A stretch of 64,000 bases of DNA from Actinoplanes sp. SE50/110 (lineage in GTDB: Bacteria; Actinomycetota; Actinomycetes; Mycobacteriales; Micromonosporaceae). Made by a program: the position numbers and the translations under genes. The notes under the pieces were generated by a model. It searched no databases, was not told the origin of the DNA, and saw only the letters and a list, made by a program, of their open reading frames with translations. Below, piece by piece: positions 1 through 8,288 of this stretch. How positions within the stretch are numbered: the first letter of the stretch is position 1; each line of letters begins with the position of its first letter. Location: assembly GCF_900119315.1 (NCBI RefSeq), contig NZ_LT827010.1, positions 7,868,001-7,932,000 on the forward strand, written 5' to 3'.

Positions 1-767
1 GTCAGCGCGTTCGAGCTGGTCTGCACCTGGCGGGCGGCGACGACGGTGTCCCGCAGGATGCCGGAGACCATCTCGGACATCTCCCGCTGAGCGTTGGCGA
101 TGCCGCCCAGCCGGCGGGTCATCGCGGTCTCCTCCTTGACCGGTGGCATCTCCGCGGCCCGATCGAACTGGGTGTCGTCGGAGAGTACCGCGTCGAGTTT
201 CGCGGTCAGGTCGCCGATGCTGCTGCCGATGCCGTGCGCCGCCTCGGACGAGCGGTGCGCCAGTTTGCGCACCTCGTCGGCGACGACCGAGAAGCCTTCG
301 CCGGCGTCGCCGGCCCGGACCGCCTCGATCATCGCGTTCAGCGCGAGGATGTTGGTGGCCCGGCTGACCTCCTCGATCTGGGTGACGTGCTGGTTGAGCT
401 CACGCATCTGCTCGACGAGCGCCCGGATCTGGTGGTCGCGGTGCAGGAAGTAGGCGATCAGCCGGCTGACCAGCTGGTCGTTGGAGGAGCTGACCTGGGA
501 CAGCTCCCGTTCGGTGCGGCTGAGGGTGCCGGCGAGCTGGGCGACGTCGCCGGCCATCACCTCCGCCAACGAGTCGATCTTCACCATCTGCTGGACGATC
601 GCGTGTGCGGCCTCACCGGTCTGCTCGATGACGTCCTTGACGTGGCCGTCGATCACATCGCAGTACGCCGGGATCGGCTCCAGCGCCTCGGCCACGACAT
701 CCCCGGAAACGCCCTGCTCCTCCGGCTGTTCCGGGGCGAGCGTGAGCCTGCGGAGAAGGCTAGGCAT
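1..767 (-). CDS. Soluble methyl-accepting chemotaxis-like protein (3' part outside window)
   Basis: The gene begins at 767 (ATG, SD GGAGG seven bases upstream) and runs off the window start, so only about 255 residues are seen. There is no signal peptide or membrane segment. Residues about 130-175 carry the conserved MCP signalling-tip pattern (ATNILALNAMIEAVRAG, then GEGFSVVADEVRKLA), with one substitution from the usual NAAIEAARAG core. The rest is predicted helical. By family knowledge the tip binds CheA and CheW. It is the last visible gene of the chemotaxis operon and lies 32 bases after the CheY-like gene. With no sensor domain visible, it may be a cytoplasmic receptor or an adaptor. 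The C-terminus cannot be judged here. Confidence 0.85.
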   Translation of the reverse strand, partial: MPSLLRRLTLAPEQPEEQGVSGDVVAEALEPIPAYCDVIDGHVKDVIEQTGEAAHAIVQQMVKIDSLAEVMAGDVAQLAGTLSRTERELSQVSSSNDQLVSRLIAYFLHRDHQIRALVEQMRELNQHVTQIEEVSRATNILALNAMIEAVRAGDAGEGFSVVADEVRKLAHRSSEAAHGIGSSIGDLTAKLDAVLSDDTQFDRAAEMPPVKEETAMTRRLGGIANAQREMSEMVSGILRDTVVAARQVQTSSNAL

Positions 768-799
768 GTGCGGTACCTCCGTTGCGCTTCGGACGGGCC

Positions 800-1171
800 T
801 CAGGCCCCGGGCAGCACCTGCTTGATCACGCCCAGCAGCTGGTCCGGTCCGACCGGCTTGACCAGCCAGCCGGTCGCGCCGGCGTTCTTCGCCTCGACCC
901 GCTTGGCCTGATCCGACTCGGTGGTCAGCATGAGGATCGGGGTGAACCGCATACCCGGAGCCTTCCGGGCCTCACGGGCGAAGGTGATCCCGTCCATCTG
1001 CGGCATGTTCACGTCGCTGATGATCAGGTTGGGCTTGACGCCCTTGCCGAGCTTGTCGAGCGCCTCCTTGCCGTGCCCGGCCGTCTCGACCGAGTATCCG
1101 GCCTTGGTCAGGATCGACTTGAGGCTCATCAGCATGGTGGCGGAGTCGTCGACGAGCATCACGGTGGTCAT
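800..1171 (-). CDS. cheY: CheY-like single-domain response regulator
   Basis: This 123-residue protein is a stand-alone receiver domain. It has the acidic pair near residues 8-9 (VDDS), the phospho-acceptor Asp at about 53 (ISDVNMPQMDG), the conserved Thr at about 83-84 and the Lys at about 105 (LVKPV). No output domain follows, so it probably acts by protein contact, as CheY does at a flagellar motor. The start at 1171 is chosen because its ATGA overlaps the stop of the upstream STAS-like gene. A longer in-frame reading to 1354 would run across that gene and lacks the receiver fold. CheA (1424-3790) is the obvious phosphodonor. A second receiver (3787-4167) sits in the same operon, so which one drives the motor is not known. 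Confidence 0.93.
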   Translation of the reverse strand: MTTVMLVDDSATMLMSLKSILTKAGYSVETAGHGKEALDKLGKGVKPNLIISDVNMPQMDGITFAREARKAPGMRFTPILMLTTESDQAKRVEAKNAGATGWLVKPVGPDQLLGVIKQVLPGA

Positions 1172-1443
1172 GGCGGTTCGGTCCCCTGTCGGCCGGTGTC
1201 GCCGTTGCTCCCGGTGAGCAGCGGCAGCACCTGGGACGTCAGGAAGGCGTCTTTCGGTGCTGCTGAAATCTTCGGCCGGAAAAGCAGCAGGGCCTGGAGT
1301 GCGCCGGTGTGCAGATGGTTGCAACGGCGCAGGCTGACCCGGGGCCGCTGGCACGAGCGCAGCCAGCCGACCAGTTGTTCCACCTCGTCGACGGTGACCA
1401 CGCCGATCAGGGTGGCGTTCTCGTCATGCAGCTCGAGCGGCAA
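1168..1443 (-). CDS. Small STAS-like protein of the chemotaxis operon
   Basis: This is a 91-residue protein with a TTG start, supported by a strong SD (AAGGAGGT) eight bases upstream. The gene starts 20 bases inside the end of cheA and its stop overlaps the next ATG as ATGA, so translation is coupled on both sides. Residues about 30-60 (VSLRRCNHLHTGALQALLLF) resemble the beta strand and helix of STAS/anti-sigma-antagonist folds (hydrophobic strand, then a HLxT-xxLQ-LL pattern). That assignment is inference from pattern, not a search. Its place between cheA and cheY suggests a regulatory or scaffold role in CheA signalling. It carries no receiver Asp or H-box His. Confidence 0.7.
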   Translation of the reverse strand: MPLELHDENATLIGVVTVDEVEQLVGWLRSCQRPRVSLRRCNHLHTGALQALLLFRPKISAAPKDAFLTSQVLPLLTGSNGDTGRQGTEPP

Positions 1444-3790
1444 GGCCGAGCACCTCCTTGAGGTTGAGCACCAGCAGCACCAGGCCGTCGCCGAGCAGCG
1501 CGGTGCCGGAGAACTCGTCGGCGTAGGCGAGCAGACCCTCCATCGGTTTGAGGATCACGTCGACCTCCCGGTGGAACTGTTCGACCAGCAGGCCGACCCG
1601 CTGACCGTTGACCGAGACGATCAGCACCGCGCGGTCCCGGTCCGGATCCGCCGCCCAGGGCATCTGCAACGCCCGGGCCAGGTCGATCACCGGAACCACC
1701 TCGCCGCGCATCACCACCACGTCCTGGTGCAGCACCCGGCCCATCTCGGCGGCCGGCACCCGGACCGTCTCCACCACCAGGTCGACCGGGACACCGAAGC
1801 GCTGCCCGGCCACGCTGACCACCATCACCTGGGTGACCGCCATGGACAGCGGCAGCCGCAGCCGGGTGGTGGTGCCGGTGCCCAGCTCGGAGCGCATGGT
1901 GACGCTGCCGCCGAGTTTCTCGACGCTGGCCCGGACGGCGTCCATCCCGACCCCGCGCCCGGACAGGTCGGAGATCTGGTCGGCGGTGGAGAAGCCGGGG
2001 CGGAAGACCAGATCGACGGCCTCGCTGTCGCTGAGCGACTCCAGCTCCTCCTCGGAGATCAGCCCCTTTTCGTACGCCTTCTGCTTGACCCGCGCCGGGT
2101 TGACCCCGCGCCCGTCGTCGGAGACCTCGACCAGCACCGCGTCCCCGTCGGCGACCGCGGCCAGGGTGAGCCGGGCGGTGCCGGGCTTGCCGGCCGCGAT
2201 CCGCTCCTCGGTGGTCTCGATGCCGTGGTCGAGGCTGTTGCGGACCAGGTGCACCAGCGGGTCGCCGAGCGCCTCGATGACGTCCTTGTCGGCCATCGTC
2301 TCGTCGCCCTCGGTGACCAGTTCGATGGTCTTGCCGAGCCGCCGGCTCAGGTCCCGGACCAGCCGGGGGAAGCGGCCGAAGGCGACCGAGAGCGGCAGCA
2401 TCCGGACGTCCATCACGGCGGCCTGCAGCTCCTCGGCGATCCGGTGCAGCCCGGCGTACTGGTCCTTGATCCGGCGGCTGAGCGCTCGACTGCCGAACTC
2501 CTCCTCGGCCGCGGCGGCCAGGAAGGTGAGCCCGTTCTTGGCCACGTTCAGCTCGCCGACCAGCTCCATCAGCCGGTCCACCTTCTCCTGGTCGACCTTG
2601 AGCACCCGGGTGCCGACCTGACCGCCGGGGTCGTCGGCCCGGCCGGCCGGTTCGGCGGCCGGCACCGGCGCCGGCGGAGCGGCCAGCGCGGCGATCACCG
2701 GCGAGTCGACGCCGGGCGGTTCCGCGGCGCCCTCGGCCGGGGCCCGGCCCAGCACGCCCTCGACCGCGGCGTTGACCGCTTCGGCGTCGGCGCCGGTCAG
2801 ATCGAGCGGGACGCCCAGCGCCCGGGCCGCCGCGGTGACCGACGCGGTCAGGGCGACCAGCTGGGTGCCGGCCGGTTCGCCGACGGCCAGGGTGCGGTGC
2901 GCGGCGGTGAGCACCGCGCGGGCGTCGGCGGCCAGGCCGGGGTCGATGTTGAGTGGCTCGGGGACCGGCGGCGGGGTGATCTCCTCGGCGTCCTCGCCCT
3001 CCAGGTGCCGGTTGATCGCGGCGGCGTCCAGCTCGACGTAGCTGACCTGATCGGGAACGTAACGGAAAAGATGGTGCAGTTCGCCGTACGAGGCCCGGGT
3101 GGCCACCACGAAGGAGAGGAGGCAGGCGTATTCGTCGTACTCGGCGACGGCGGGCCAGGTGGCCGGCGGGACCACGACCATCCGGTCCAGGCCCGGGATC
3201 TGCCGGACCAGATGCAGCGGGTCCTCGGCGCGGAAGAAGCAGTCCTGGTCGGGCAGATAGCGCAGGAACCGCAGGGTGGACGACGTGGTGTTGAGCCAGG
3301 TGGCGGTCTCGATCAACCACTCGGTGCCGAGCTCGGCCAGCCAGTCCGGAGCGGCGTCGACGTGTCGTACCGCGGCGATCGGCTCCTGATCGGCGGCCGA
3401 AGGCTCGCCGCCGAGCGGCGCCCGCAGCTTCGTGATCAGCCCGGCGGCGTCCTGGCCGGCGGTGGCCGGCAGCCGCTCGTGCGCGGTGACGTGGGCCAGC
3501 CAGCCGCGGATCAGGTCGAAGGCGGCCAGCAGGTCGTCGGCCATTCCCGAGTCGAGCGCGAGCCGGCCGCCGCGGACCGCGTCCAGCAGGTCCTCGGCGG
3601 CGTGGGTGAGCCGGGTCAGCTCGGGGAAGTCGAACAGCCCGGACGAGCCCTTGAACGTGTGCGCGGCCCGGAACACCTCGTTGACCAGCTCGGGATCGCC
3701 GGGGTTGCGTTCCAGCTGGAGCAGACCGTCGTCGACCGAGGCGAGCAGATCGTTCGCCTCGGCGAGGAACTGGGACAGCAGCGGGTTCAT
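1424..3790 (-). CDS. cheA: Chemotaxis histidine kinase CheA
   Basis: The 788-residue protein has the CheA domain order. An N-terminal HPt domain carries the phosphorylated His at about 44 (RAAHTFKGSSG). A long variable linker follows, then a P3 dimerisation helix pair around MELVGELNVAKNGL. The ATPase has an N box (LVHLVRNSLDHGIE), G1 (DDGRGV) and G2 (GRGVGMDAVR), and the C-terminal P5 domain is CheW-like. It autophosphorylates and passes phosphate to CheY and CheB. The ATG at 3790 overlaps the preceding response-regulator stop as ATGA, which sets the start. The linker between HPt and P3 is about 300 residues and has no recognised P2 domain. The protein is cytoplasmic and is expected to bind the two soluble MCPs and the triple-CheW protein of this operon. 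Confidence 0.96.
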   Translation of the reverse strand: MNPLLSQFLAEANDLLASVDDGLLQLERNPGDPELVNEVFRAAHTFKGSSGLFDFPELTRLTHAAEDLLDAVRGGRLALDSGMADDLLAAFDLIRGWLAHVTAHERLPATAGQDAAGLITKLRAPLGGEPSAADQEPIAAVRHVDAAPDWLAELGTEWLIETATWLNTTSSTLRFLRYLPDQDCFFRAEDPLHLVRQIPGLDRMVVVPPATWPAVAEYDEYACLLSFVVATRASYGELHHLFRYVPDQVSYVELDAAAINRHLEGEDAEEITPPPVPEPLNIDPGLAADARAVLTAAHRTLAVGEPAGTQLVALTASVTAAARALGVPLDLTGADAEAVNAAVEGVLGRAPAEGAAEPPGVDSPVIAALAAPPAPVPAAEPAGRADDPGGQVGTRVLKVDQEKVDRLMELVGELNVAKNGLTFLAAAAEEEFGSRALSRRIKDQYAGLHRIAEELQAAVMDVRMLPLSVAFGRFPRLVRDLSRRLGKTIELVTEGDETMADKDVIEALGDPLVHLVRNSLDHGIETTEERIAAGKPGTARLTLAAVADGDAVLVEVSDDGRGVNPARVKQKAYEKGLISEEELESLSDSEAVDLVFRPGFSTADQISDLSGRGVGMDAVRASVEKLGGSVTMRSELGTGTTTRLRLPLSMAVTQVMVVSVAGQRFGVPVDLVVETVRVPAAEMGRVLHQDVVVMRGEVVPVIDLARALQMPWAADPDRDRAVLIVSVNGQRVGLLVEQFHREVDVILKPMEGLLAYADEFSGTALLGDGLVLLVLNLKEVLGLAARAA

Positions 3791-4167
3791 GCCTCCGGGT
3801 CCTTTCCGGAGGTGAGCATCGTGGCGACCCGGATCAGGCGATCGGCCGGGACCGGCTTGACCAGGTAGAGATTCGCTCCGGCCTGATACGCGCGGTCCGC
3901 GTCGCCGGGCCGGTCCTCGGTGCTGATCATGAGGATCGGGGCGGCCGTGCCGACGGTCTCCGACCGCAGCGTCTCGATGCACGTGTAGCCGTTCATCTTC
4001 GGCATGTTCACGTCCACCAGGAACAGGTCGAACGGCGTGGTCATGGCCGCCTCGACGGCCTCCAGCCCGTTCGCCGCCTCGGCCACCTCGAACCCGGCGT
4101 CGCGCAGCAGGCTGGTGTGATAGAGCCGCACGGTGGCGGCGTCATCCACTACAAGAACCCGGGTCAT
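3787..4167 (-). CDS. Single-domain response regulator in chemotaxis operon
   Basis: This 126-residue stand-alone receiver has Asp8-Asp9 near the N-terminus, the acceptor Asp52 (LVDVNMPKMNG), Ser/Thr at about 82-83 and Lys104 (YLVKP). It lies between cheR and cheA, with a TGATG overlap to cheR upstream and ATGA to cheA downstream. Both overlaps fix the start at 4167. It differs clearly from the other receiver of the operon (800-1171), so the two are not a recent duplicate. Possible roles are the motor-binding CheY, a phosphate sink, or an adaptor to another output. The sequence alone does not decide. Confidence 0.93.
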   Translation of the reverse strand: MTRVLVVDDAATVRLYHTSLLRDAGFEVAEAANGLEAVEAAMTTPFDLFLVDVNMPKMNGYTCIETLRSETVGTAAPILMISTEDRPGDADRAYQAGANLYLVKPVPADRLIRVATMLTSGKDPEA

Positions 4168-5036
4168 CACTTCGCTCCGGTCGGTCGCTGGTAGACGATG
4201 CCCTCCGGCAGGCGGGTCGGGGTGAAGATCGGCGAGATCCGGCTCATCGACTCGGAGTGCCCGAGGAAGAGGTAGCCGCCCGGGCGCAGCGCCCCGTACA
4301 GGTTCTCGGCGGCCCGGCGACTGGACAGCTCGTCGAAATAGATCAGCACGTTGCGGCAGAAGATCACGTCGAAGTCCCGGAACGCCTTCATCGCGGCGGT
4401 GTCGCAGACGTTCATCCGGTGCAGCGTGACCGCGCTCCGGATGCCCTCGTCCACCTGGAAGCGGCCGGACCCGACCGAGGTGAAGTACTTGTTCACCCAG
4501 GCTTTCGGCACCCGCTGCAGGGAGCGTTCGCCGTAACTGGCGTGCGCCGCCTTGGCCAGCACCTCGCTGTCGATGTCGGCCCCGTGGATCTCCACGTCCA
4601 CATGGTCGATCTGGTCCCACTCCTCCAGCAGGCGCAGCGCGATCGAGTACGGCTCCTCGCCGGTCGAGCAGGGCAGCGAGAGGATCTTGACCGGTCCGGA
4701 CATCCGGCCCGGCCCGCCGCGCGCGGCCAGGGTCTTCGGCAGCACCGTGCTGAGCATCGCGTCGAACTGGTAGTCCTCGCGCAGGAAGTACGTCTCGTTG
4801 ACGGTGAGCTGGTTGATCAGTTCCTGCAGCATGTCCGGCCGGTCCATCCGCAGGGCGGCGAACCAGCTCGCGAACGTGTCGAACGGCGAACTGCGGATGC
4901 AGGTCTCCACCCGCTTGTCGACGAAGTACCGCTTGCCCGGGGTGAAGTGGATGCCGGTGCGCTTGTAGAAGTATTCGGTGAACCGGTCGAACTCGGCGTC
5001 GGAAAGTCCGGTGCCCGAGGGTGCCGCGGCCGCCAT
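4167..5036 (-). CDS. cheR: Chemotaxis protein methyltransferase CheR
   Basis: A 289-residue SAM-dependent methyltransferase that esterifies glutamates on MCPs. It has the N-terminal helical CheR domain (about 10-75, with QLTVNETYFLRE) and the Rossmann methyltransferase domain: motif I region SLPCSTGEEPYSIA, then GADIDSEVL, then FDVIFCRNVLIYF and GGYLFLGHSES. Length matches the usual 270-290 residues. Its ATG overlaps the stop of the HEAT-repeat gene by one base (TGATG). No C-terminal TPR extension is present. Its antagonist CheB is encoded two genes upstream, so the adaptation pair is complete. Confidence 0.96.
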   Translation of the reverse strand: MAAAAPSGTGLSDAEFDRFTEYFYKRTGIHFTPGKRYFVDKRVETCIRSSPFDTFASWFAALRMDRPDMLQELINQLTVNETYFLREDYQFDAMLSTVLPKTLAARGGPGRMSGPVKILSLPCSTGEEPYSIALRLLEEWDQIDHVDVEIHGADIDSEVLAKAAHASYGERSLQRVPKAWVNKYFTSVGSGRFQVDEGIRSAVTLHRMNVCDTAAMKAFRDFDVIFCRNVLIYFDELSSRRAAENLYGALRPGGYLFLGHSESMSRISPIFTPTRLPEGIVYQRPTGAK

Positions 5037-5650
5037 CAGGCCGTACCGGTCAGCCGGGGCAGCGCCGCCCGGACCGTGAAGATCAGGAACGGGTCGTCCG
5101 GGAACCGCTGGGCGGCGGCCTCCAGCACCGCGGCGTGCTCGGGACCGGCCCCGGGCAGCAGCGCGTCGATCGCGGCGGTGACCACGTTCGGGTGCGGGTC
5201 GTCGGTGATCATCCGGACCAGCCAGGTGCGGGCCTCCGGGTCGGGCAGGTCGGCCAGCACCATCGCGGTCATCACCCGCACGTCGTGGTCGGGCGCCGCG
5301 AGCAGGTCGGGCAACAGCGCCGGGACCGAGCCCGGCATGGTGGCCAGCGCCTCCGCCACCGCGGTCCGCAGTCCGGCGTCGTCGCTGGCCAGGTGCACCG
5401 CCAGACCGGCCGCGACCGCCTCCGTGTCGTGCCCGGCCAGGGTGGTCAGCACCGCGTCGCGGACCCGCGGCTCGGTCTCCAGGCCGGCCCGGGCCAGCAG
5501 CCCGGGCACCGCCTCGGGCACCCCGGCCAGGTCCAAGGCGGCCTCCCGGCGGCGCTCCGGGTCGGGGTGATCGAGGAGCGCGATCAGGTCGTCCGGGCCG
5601 AGGCTCGGTGGTGGTTCCGGCGCGGCAGCCGGCTTCTTGACCAGTCCCAT
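5036..5650 (-). CDS. HEAT-repeat protein of the chemotaxis operon
   Basis: A 204-residue protein made of repeated two-helix units. Patterns such as LIALLDHPDPERRREAALDL, LAGHDTEAVAAGLAVHLASD and AAPDHDVRVMTAMVLADL recur about every 30-35 residues, typical of HEAT or PBS-lyase-type repeats. Such folds act as protein-binding scaffolds. Start choice: ATG at 5650 has SD AAAGG nine bases upstream, while the TTG and ATG six to nine bases further upstream lie too close to it. The stop overlaps the cheR ATG (TGATG), so the two products are probably made in step and may interact. HEAT proteins are not a standard chemotaxis component, so the role (CheR partner, receptor scaffold) is inference. Confidence 0.82.
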   Translation of the reverse strand: MGLVKKPAAAPEPPPSLGPDDLIALLDHPDPERRREAALDLAGVPEAVPGLLARAGLETEPRVRDAVLTTLAGHDTEAVAAGLAVHLASDDAGLRTAVAEALATMPGSVPALLPDLLAAPDHDVRVMTAMVLADLPDPEARTWLVRMITDDPHPNVVTAAIDALLPGAGPEHAAVLEAAAQRFPDDPFLIFTVRAALPRLTGTA

Positions 5651-5665
5651 GATCATCAACCTTTC

Positions 5666-6703
5666 TCAGCGCACCCAGTCGGCCAGCCGGTCGGCGATCT
5701 CGTACGACGGGAGCACCTCGGTCGCGCCGCCGTTGGCGGCCAGTTCGCCGGGCATCCCCCAGACCACCGCGGTCTCCTCGGCCTCGGCGATGGTCCGGCC
5801 GCCGCCGGCACGGACCGCGGCCATCTCCTTGGCGCCGTCGTCACCCATCCCGGTGAGCAGCACGCAGACCAGCCGCGCCGGGTCCAGGTAGCGGTGTGCC
5901 GACGCCACCAGCCGGTCCACACTGGGATGCCAGCGGTACTCGGCGGCGGCCGGGGCCGACTTCACGATCAGGCCGTCGGTGCGGCGCGCGACCACCACGT
6001 CGGCACCGCCCCGGCCGATGTAGATGTTGCCGGGCCGGACTGTCATGATCCGGTCCACCTCGTGCACCCGCAGCGCGCAGGTCTCATCCAGCCGCCGGGC
6101 CAGCGCCGCGGTGAACGAGGCCGGGATGTGCTGAGCCACCACCACCGGGGCGCTCAGCGTGCCGGGCAGTTGTGGCAGCAGGTCGGAGAGCAGCGCCGGG
6201 CCACCGGTCGAGGAGCCGATCAGCACCAGGTCGACGGCGGCCGGCCGGGTCTCCAGCGGGGCCGGCGTGGCCCGGATCCGGCTCTTCAGACCGGTGGCGC
6301 GCTTCAGCTTCGCCCGGGCCGCGCCGCGCACCTTCTGCACCAGCTCGGTGGCGACCTCATCGATGTTGAGCGACACCGTGCCGCCCGGCTTGGGCACGTA
6401 GTCGACCGCGCCCAGCTGCAACGCCTCCAGGGTGACCAGGGCGTTGTGATCGGTCAGCGAGGAGACCATCACCACCGGGGTGGGCTGCTTCTCCATGATC
6501 TGGGCCAGGCAGGTGAGCCCGTCCATCTCCGGCATGTTGACGTCGAGGGTGACCACGTCCGGGTGGACGCGCTCCAACTGTTCCAGCGCGTCCACCCCGT
6601 TGCGGGCGGTGTGCACCTCGAAGTCGCCGGCCTCCGCCAGCATGCCCTTGAGCGCCCGGCGCATCAGCGCCGAGTCGTCGACGACCAGGACCGAAGTTGG
6701 CAT
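5666..6703 (-). CDS. cheB: Chemotaxis protein-glutamate methylesterase CheB
   Basis: A 345-residue response regulator/methylesterase. Residues 1-125 form the receiver, with acceptor Asp54 (TLDVNMPEMDG) and Lys105 (YVPKP). Residues about 155-345 form the esterase, with catalytic Ser165 (IGSSTGG), His192 (VAQHIP) and Asp289 (TGMGDDG). It demethylates and deamidates MCP glutamates once phosphorylated by CheA. The start ATG lies four bases after the stop of the triple-CheW gene. Length and domain order match the family norm. It is the only enzyme of this kind in the window and pairs with CheR. Confidence 0.96.
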   Translation of the reverse strand: MPTSVLVVDDSALMRRALKGMLAEAGDFEVHTARNGVDALEQLERVHPDVVTLDVNMPEMDGLTCLAQIMEKQPTPVVMVSSLTDHNALVTLEALQLGAVDYVPKPGGTVSLNIDEVATELVQKVRGAARAKLKRATGLKSRIRATPAPLETRPAAVDLVLIGSSTGGPALLSDLLPQLPGTLSAPVVVAQHIPASFTAALARRLDETCALRVHEVDRIMTVRPGNIYIGRGGADVVVARRTDGLIVKSAPAAAEYRWHPSVDRLVASAHRYLDPARLVCVLLTGMGDDGAKEMAAVRAGGGRTIAEAEETAVVWGMPGELAANGGATEVLPSYEIADRLADWVR

Positions 6704-6707
6704 CGCC

Positions 6708-8264
6708 CTAGACCCCGGCGAGTGCCTCGGACACGACGTCCTCGCACAACTCGGCCGCCACCGCCGCCTGCTCGGCCGCCAGCAGCTGATCGACCTGCAC
6801 GAGCAGCAGCATCCGCTGCTGGTCCGGCAGGTTGGCCACCCGCGAGACCACGCGCGCCTGCTCCTCGGAGAGTTCCGGAGCCGGCTCCAGCACGTTGCGC
6901 CCGACCCGGGCCACCTCGGCCACCGAGTCGACGATGAAGCCGGTCCGCACCCCGCCGATGATCAGCACCACGATCCGCTGCCGCTCGTCGCGCTCGGTGC
7001 GCTCCAGGCCCAGCCGGGTCCGCAGGTCGACCACCGGCAGCACGGTGCCGCGCAGGTTGACCAGCCCCTCCACGAAACTGAAGGACTTGGGCACCCGGAT
7101 CAGCGCCTCCGGCACCCGGATGATCTCCTGCACGGCGTCGACGTCGACCGCGTACTCCTCATCGTCGAGCCGGAAGACGACGAACAGCTCCTCGTCGCCA
7201 CGGCCGTCGTCGGCCTCGCTGGCCCGTTCGGCGGTCATCTCCTCGTCGTCCTCCCGATATCCGGCGATCTCGTCACGCACCTCGGGTGAGTCGAACATCC
7301 GGTTCACGCTCAGCACCGAGACCAGCCGTTTGCCGTCCTCCAGCCGGACCACCGACTCCACCTCGGTCTTGCGGCCCTCCCCGGCCACCACCCCGGGCAG
7401 CGGCGCCACCAGCTGGTGCGGCACCCGCAGCACCTCGCGCACGGTGTCCATCACCACGCCGACCACGCCGTCGTCGAGGGAGACCACGACGATCCGGTTC
7501 TGCGGCTCCAGCGGGGTGACCGGCAGGCCGAAGACCCGCCGCATGCTGACCACCGGCAGCAGCCGGCCGCGCAGGTCGATCACACCGAGCACCCGGCTGC
7601 CGGCGTTCGGGACGTGGCTGACCGACTCCGGCGCCTGGACGATCTCCTGCACCTGGTCGATCGGCAGCGCGTACTCCTGGCCCTCGACCGCGAAACTGAC
7701 CAGCTCCAGAGTGTCGTCCAGATCGGCATCCGGATCGGCCTCACCGGACACCCGGGTCACCGACTCCCGGCCACCGGGGCCGCGCTTCTCCGCGAGCCGG
7801 GCGAACTGGCTGCCGATCAGCCGGTCGACGTCGAGGACCGTGGTCATCTCCCCGCCGTCCGACTTGATCACCCCGACCAGCACGTCCGAGCGGACCGTGG
7901 CCTGCACCGCCTCGCCCGGCTCCAGGTCCTGCGGATCGATGCTGATCACGCTGGCCACCCGGTCCACCACGAAGCCCAGCGGCACGCCGCCGTCGACCAC
8001 GATCACCCGGGTCGTCTCGTCGTGCTCGGCCTGCTCCATCGAGCAGCACTGCCGCAGGTTGACCACCGGCAGCACCCGGCCGCGCAGGTTGGCCAGACCC
8101 TCCAGGGACGGCGGCCCGAGCGGCACCTTCACCACCGAGGGCATCCGGATGATCTCCTGGACCCGGCGCATCGGGAAGGCGTACCGCTCCCCCACCATGT
8201 CGAAGGTGACGTAGTCCGCGGTGTCCTCGCCGAGGTCCGCGTCCTCGTCCATGTCGACGCTCAT
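6708..8264 (-). CDS. Triple CheW-domain coupling protein
   Basis: The 518-residue protein has three consecutive CheW-like SH3-type domains at about 16-155, 186-330 and 360-500. Each shows the family pattern: a sensing strand (YVTFDMVGERYAFP; LVSFAVEGQEYALP; FVVFRLDDEEYAVD), then VQEII, then an NLRG/DLRG turn with LPVV. The linkers are acidic. CheW proteins couple receptors to CheA, and standard CheW has one domain of about 150 residues. A three-domain version could bridge several receptor or kinase contacts at once. SD GGGAGGG precedes the ATG at 8264. No separate single-domain cheW is present in the window, so this is probably the main coupling protein. Confidence 0.93.
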   Translation of the reverse strand: MSVDMDEDADLGEDTADYVTFDMVGERYAFPMRRVQEIIRMPSVVKVPLGPPSLEGLANLRGRVLPVVNLRQCCSMEQAEHDETTRVIVVDGGVPLGFVVDRVASVISIDPQDLEPGEAVQATVRSDVLVGVIKSDGGEMTTVLDVDRLIGSQFARLAEKRGPGGRESVTRVSGEADPDADLDDTLELVSFAVEGQEYALPIDQVQEIVQAPESVSHVPNAGSRVLGVIDLRGRLLPVVSMRRVFGLPVTPLEPQNRIVVVSLDDGVVGVVMDTVREVLRVPHQLVAPLPGVVAGEGRKTEVESVVRLEDGKRLVSVLSVNRMFDSPEVRDEIAGYREDDEEMTAERASEADDGRGDEELFVVFRLDDEEYAVDVDAVQEIIRVPEALIRVPKSFSFVEGLVNLRGTVLPVVDLRTRLGLERTERDERQRIVVLIIGGVRTGFIVDSVAEVARVGRNVLEPAPELSEEQARVVSRVANLPDQQRMLLLVQVDQLLAAEQAAVAAELCEDVVSEALAGV

Positions 8265-8288
8265 CGAAGCTCCCTCCCCCGGTCGGGC

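Noticed and set aside
782..3868. Very long open frame on the plus strand (over 1000 codons)
   Set aside because: It lies opposite cheA, shows Gly/Arg/His-rich shadow composition and no family motifs. Such frames are a normal by-product of high GC at third codon positions.
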